Of a stretch of 26,023 bases of DNA, positions 25,188-26,023 are shown piece after piece. A program made the position numbers and the translations under genes. The DNA comes from a virus. The stretch is from the IMG/VR virus record IMGVR_UViG_3300008219_000080, positions 1 through 26,023 of that record; one strand, 5' to 3'. The notes beneath the pieces are model-generated. The model made no database searches. It had not been told where the DNA came from and worked only from the letters and a program-made list of their open reading frames with translations. The first letter of the stretch is position 1. Each line of letters begins with the position of its first letter.

Positions 25188-25219
25188 GCCCTACAGGACT
25201 TTAGTCCTGTAGGGCTTTT
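25188..25219 (+). terminator. Strong intrinsic terminator
   Basis: A perfect 12-bp stem (25188-25199 with 25204-25215; arms GCCCTACAGGAC and GTCCTGTAGGGC) closes a TTTA loop and is followed on the plus strand by TTTTCTCGTTT. It lies 20 bases after the stop of the 138-aa gene. It would end or attenuate that transcript before the 163-aa gene, unless the T-run (4 bases) is too short for full termination. Confidence 0.75.
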
Positions 25220-25265
25220 CTCGTTTATAGCTAACCTAAATCCTAACCTAGCAAGGAACTAAGCC

Positions 25266-25757
25266 ATGCCTAAGAATCAAGCGAAACTAAGAGTACTAGA
25301 AGTGACTACAGTAAGTGACATATGCTTCCAGTGCTCTAGGGAATGTAGAACTACTATCAACAGTCCTAAAGGACTGATCTACCTATGCTCTAACCAGTGT
25401 CAGCATAACTTCCTGCTTCAAGCAGGACTAAAAGGCTACAACCAGATTAGAGACAAGGAAGACCTGAAGCTAACTACAGTCGGCAAGCTGAATGAGTTAA
25501 CAGCTAAAGAACTAGAGAGAATCTACAGGTTTAAACACAAGCTAACAAGAGACCAGATGAATAGAAACAAGGAAGGTGATTCTATCGACAGGCTATTTAG
25601 CAGCATGGGTTTGAGGTTAAACCCAAAGAAACCTAGCAGAAGGGTACAAACTAGGATGCCGTTTGACTGGGAATGTGACTGTGCTAAAGCAGAATGCAAG
25701 GTATGTAGAGCTACAGGCTTAGTCACCGATGAACAAGTAGAGAAACTGCCTTGGTGA
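25266..25757 (+). CDS. Zinc-binding protein with two Cys clusters, function unknown
   Basis: 163 aa, ATG at 25266 with AAGGA 8 bases upstream. The N-terminal half shows Cys20-x2-Cys23-x3-Cys27 and Cys41-x3-Cys45, a treble-clef or MYM/TRASH-like layout. The C-terminus shows Cys137-x-Cys139-x4-Cys144-x2-Cys147 followed by ATG (residues), like half of a DnaJ-type zinc centre. Between them is a basic helical segment (LERIYRFKHKLTRDQMNRNKEG). Such proteins often bind nucleic acid or protein partners; no family was recognised. Three local hairpins lie in its DNA (25361-25376, 25411-25427, 25606-25625), far fewer than in the gene before it. Confidence 0.75.
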   Translation: MPKNQAKLRVLEVTTVSDICFQCSRECRTTINSPKGLIYLCSNQCQHNFLLQAGLKGYNQIRDKEDLKLTTVGKLNELTAKELERIYRFKHKLTRDQMNRNKEGDSIDRLFSSMGLRLNPKKPSRRVQTRMPFDWECDCAKAECKVCRATGLVTDEQVEKLPW

Positions 25758-25772
25758 TAAGGAGCAGAATAT

Positions 25773-25979
25773 ATGACCTACGCCTCTAAGAACTACAAAA
25801 CTAAGAAAGCACTCAAGGATGCTATAAAGAATGGTGAAATAGTTGAAGTGTACGAACCAGGCTTAGGAACAATACCCGAAAACGGTACTGTCTATCTGGA
25901 AGGACCACACTATCCAGCACCACATACTTGGTATGCTCAAGGTACTATGCAAAACGGCAAGTTAGTCAAGGTTAAATAA
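25773..25979 (+). CDS. Small conserved-type phage protein, 68 aa
   Basis: ATG at 25773 with AAGGAG upstream, 15 bases after the preceding stop. Features are an N-terminal basic YKTKKALKDAIKNGE, then EVYEPGLGTIPENGTVYLEGPHYPAPHTWYAQ, and a C-terminal NGKLVKVK. I recall short phage proteins with this GPHYP-PH-WYA pattern in marine phage genomes; their function is unknown. It has no obvious hairpins in its DNA, in contrast to the genes before it. Confidence 0.75.
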   Translation: MTYASKNYKTKKALKDAIKNGEIVEVYEPGLGTIPENGTVYLEGPHYPAPHTWYAQGTMQNGKLVKVK

Positions 25980-25993
25980 GGAGCAAGAAAGCT

Positions 25994-26023
25994 ATGGTAG
26001 CAATAGACATAACAGAAAGCCTA
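25994..26023 (+). CDS. Start of a further plus-strand gene (partial)
   Basis: ATG at 25994 with AAGGAG (25978-25983) 10 bases upstream, overlapping the previous stop region. The ten codons in the window read MVAIDITESL and the frame leaves the right edge. Too short to assign a function. Confidence 0.5.
   Translation, partial: MVAIDITESL

Noticed and set aside
24381-25215. CRISPR array or mobile-element repeats
   Set aside because: The inverted repeats have different arm sequences and irregular spacing, with no conserved direct repeat and no flanking target duplications.
1-26023. tRNA or rRNA genes, integrase or lysogeny genes
   Set aside because: No cloverleaf, rRNA-like segment, recombinase motif or attachment-site core was seen in this window.

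Overview
The window looks like part of the genome of a tailed double-stranded DNA phage (Caudoviricetes). A single long minus-strand block carries small terminase, a holin-like protein, large terminase, portal, internal virion proteins, scaffold, major capsid protein, decoration protein and tail/receptor proteins. No tape-measure or sheath gene is visible, which suggests a short-tailed (podovirus-like) virion. Nothing in the sequence fixes the host. Genes of this kind are familiar from environmental, especially marine, phages, but that is recollection of families and not a search result.

Layout. Positions 1-5993 (minus): tail and receptor-side proteins (a repeat-containing fiber cut by the window edge, a nuclease-fold-like small protein, a 652-aa propeller-like protein, a 427-aa adaptor-like protein with an apparent carbohydrate-binding insertion), two small proteins and a head-decoration-like protein. 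Positions 6048-8031: a small Cys-containing protein, the HK97-type major capsid protein and the scaffold. Positions 8071-20006: a 3057-aa polyvalent virion protein with a zinc metallopeptidase motif and three smaller proteins, two of which share a C-terminal module. Positions 20010-23274: portal, large terminase and a 36-aa Lys-rich protein. Positions 23275-24751: non-coding DNA rich in palindromes around a 56-aa holin-like gene and the small terminase. From 24752 on, genes run on the plus strand and are probably early genes (138 aa, 163 aa, 68 aa and one that leaves the window).

Most minus-strand genes overlap by 1-4 bases (ATGA, GTGA, TAATG) or abut, so they are probably co-transcribed and translationally coupled. 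Capsid and packaging proteins build and fill the head; the large polyvalent protein and its neighbours would be ejected or line the portal; the 1-4.6 kb products would bind the host surface.

The most unusual region is about 23.3-25.4 kb. It is packed with short, mostly perfect inverted repeats, each with a different arm sequence. They fill the intergenic spaces and also about half of the coding sequence of the 138-aa gene (24752-25168). Many have TAAA or TTTA at the centre. The same region holds five copies of the 8-base palindrome GTTTAAAC; a one-mismatch relative of its 12-base form lies before the scaffold gene. This is much denser than chance and is not seen in the last plus-strand gene or in the structural genes I scanned by eye.
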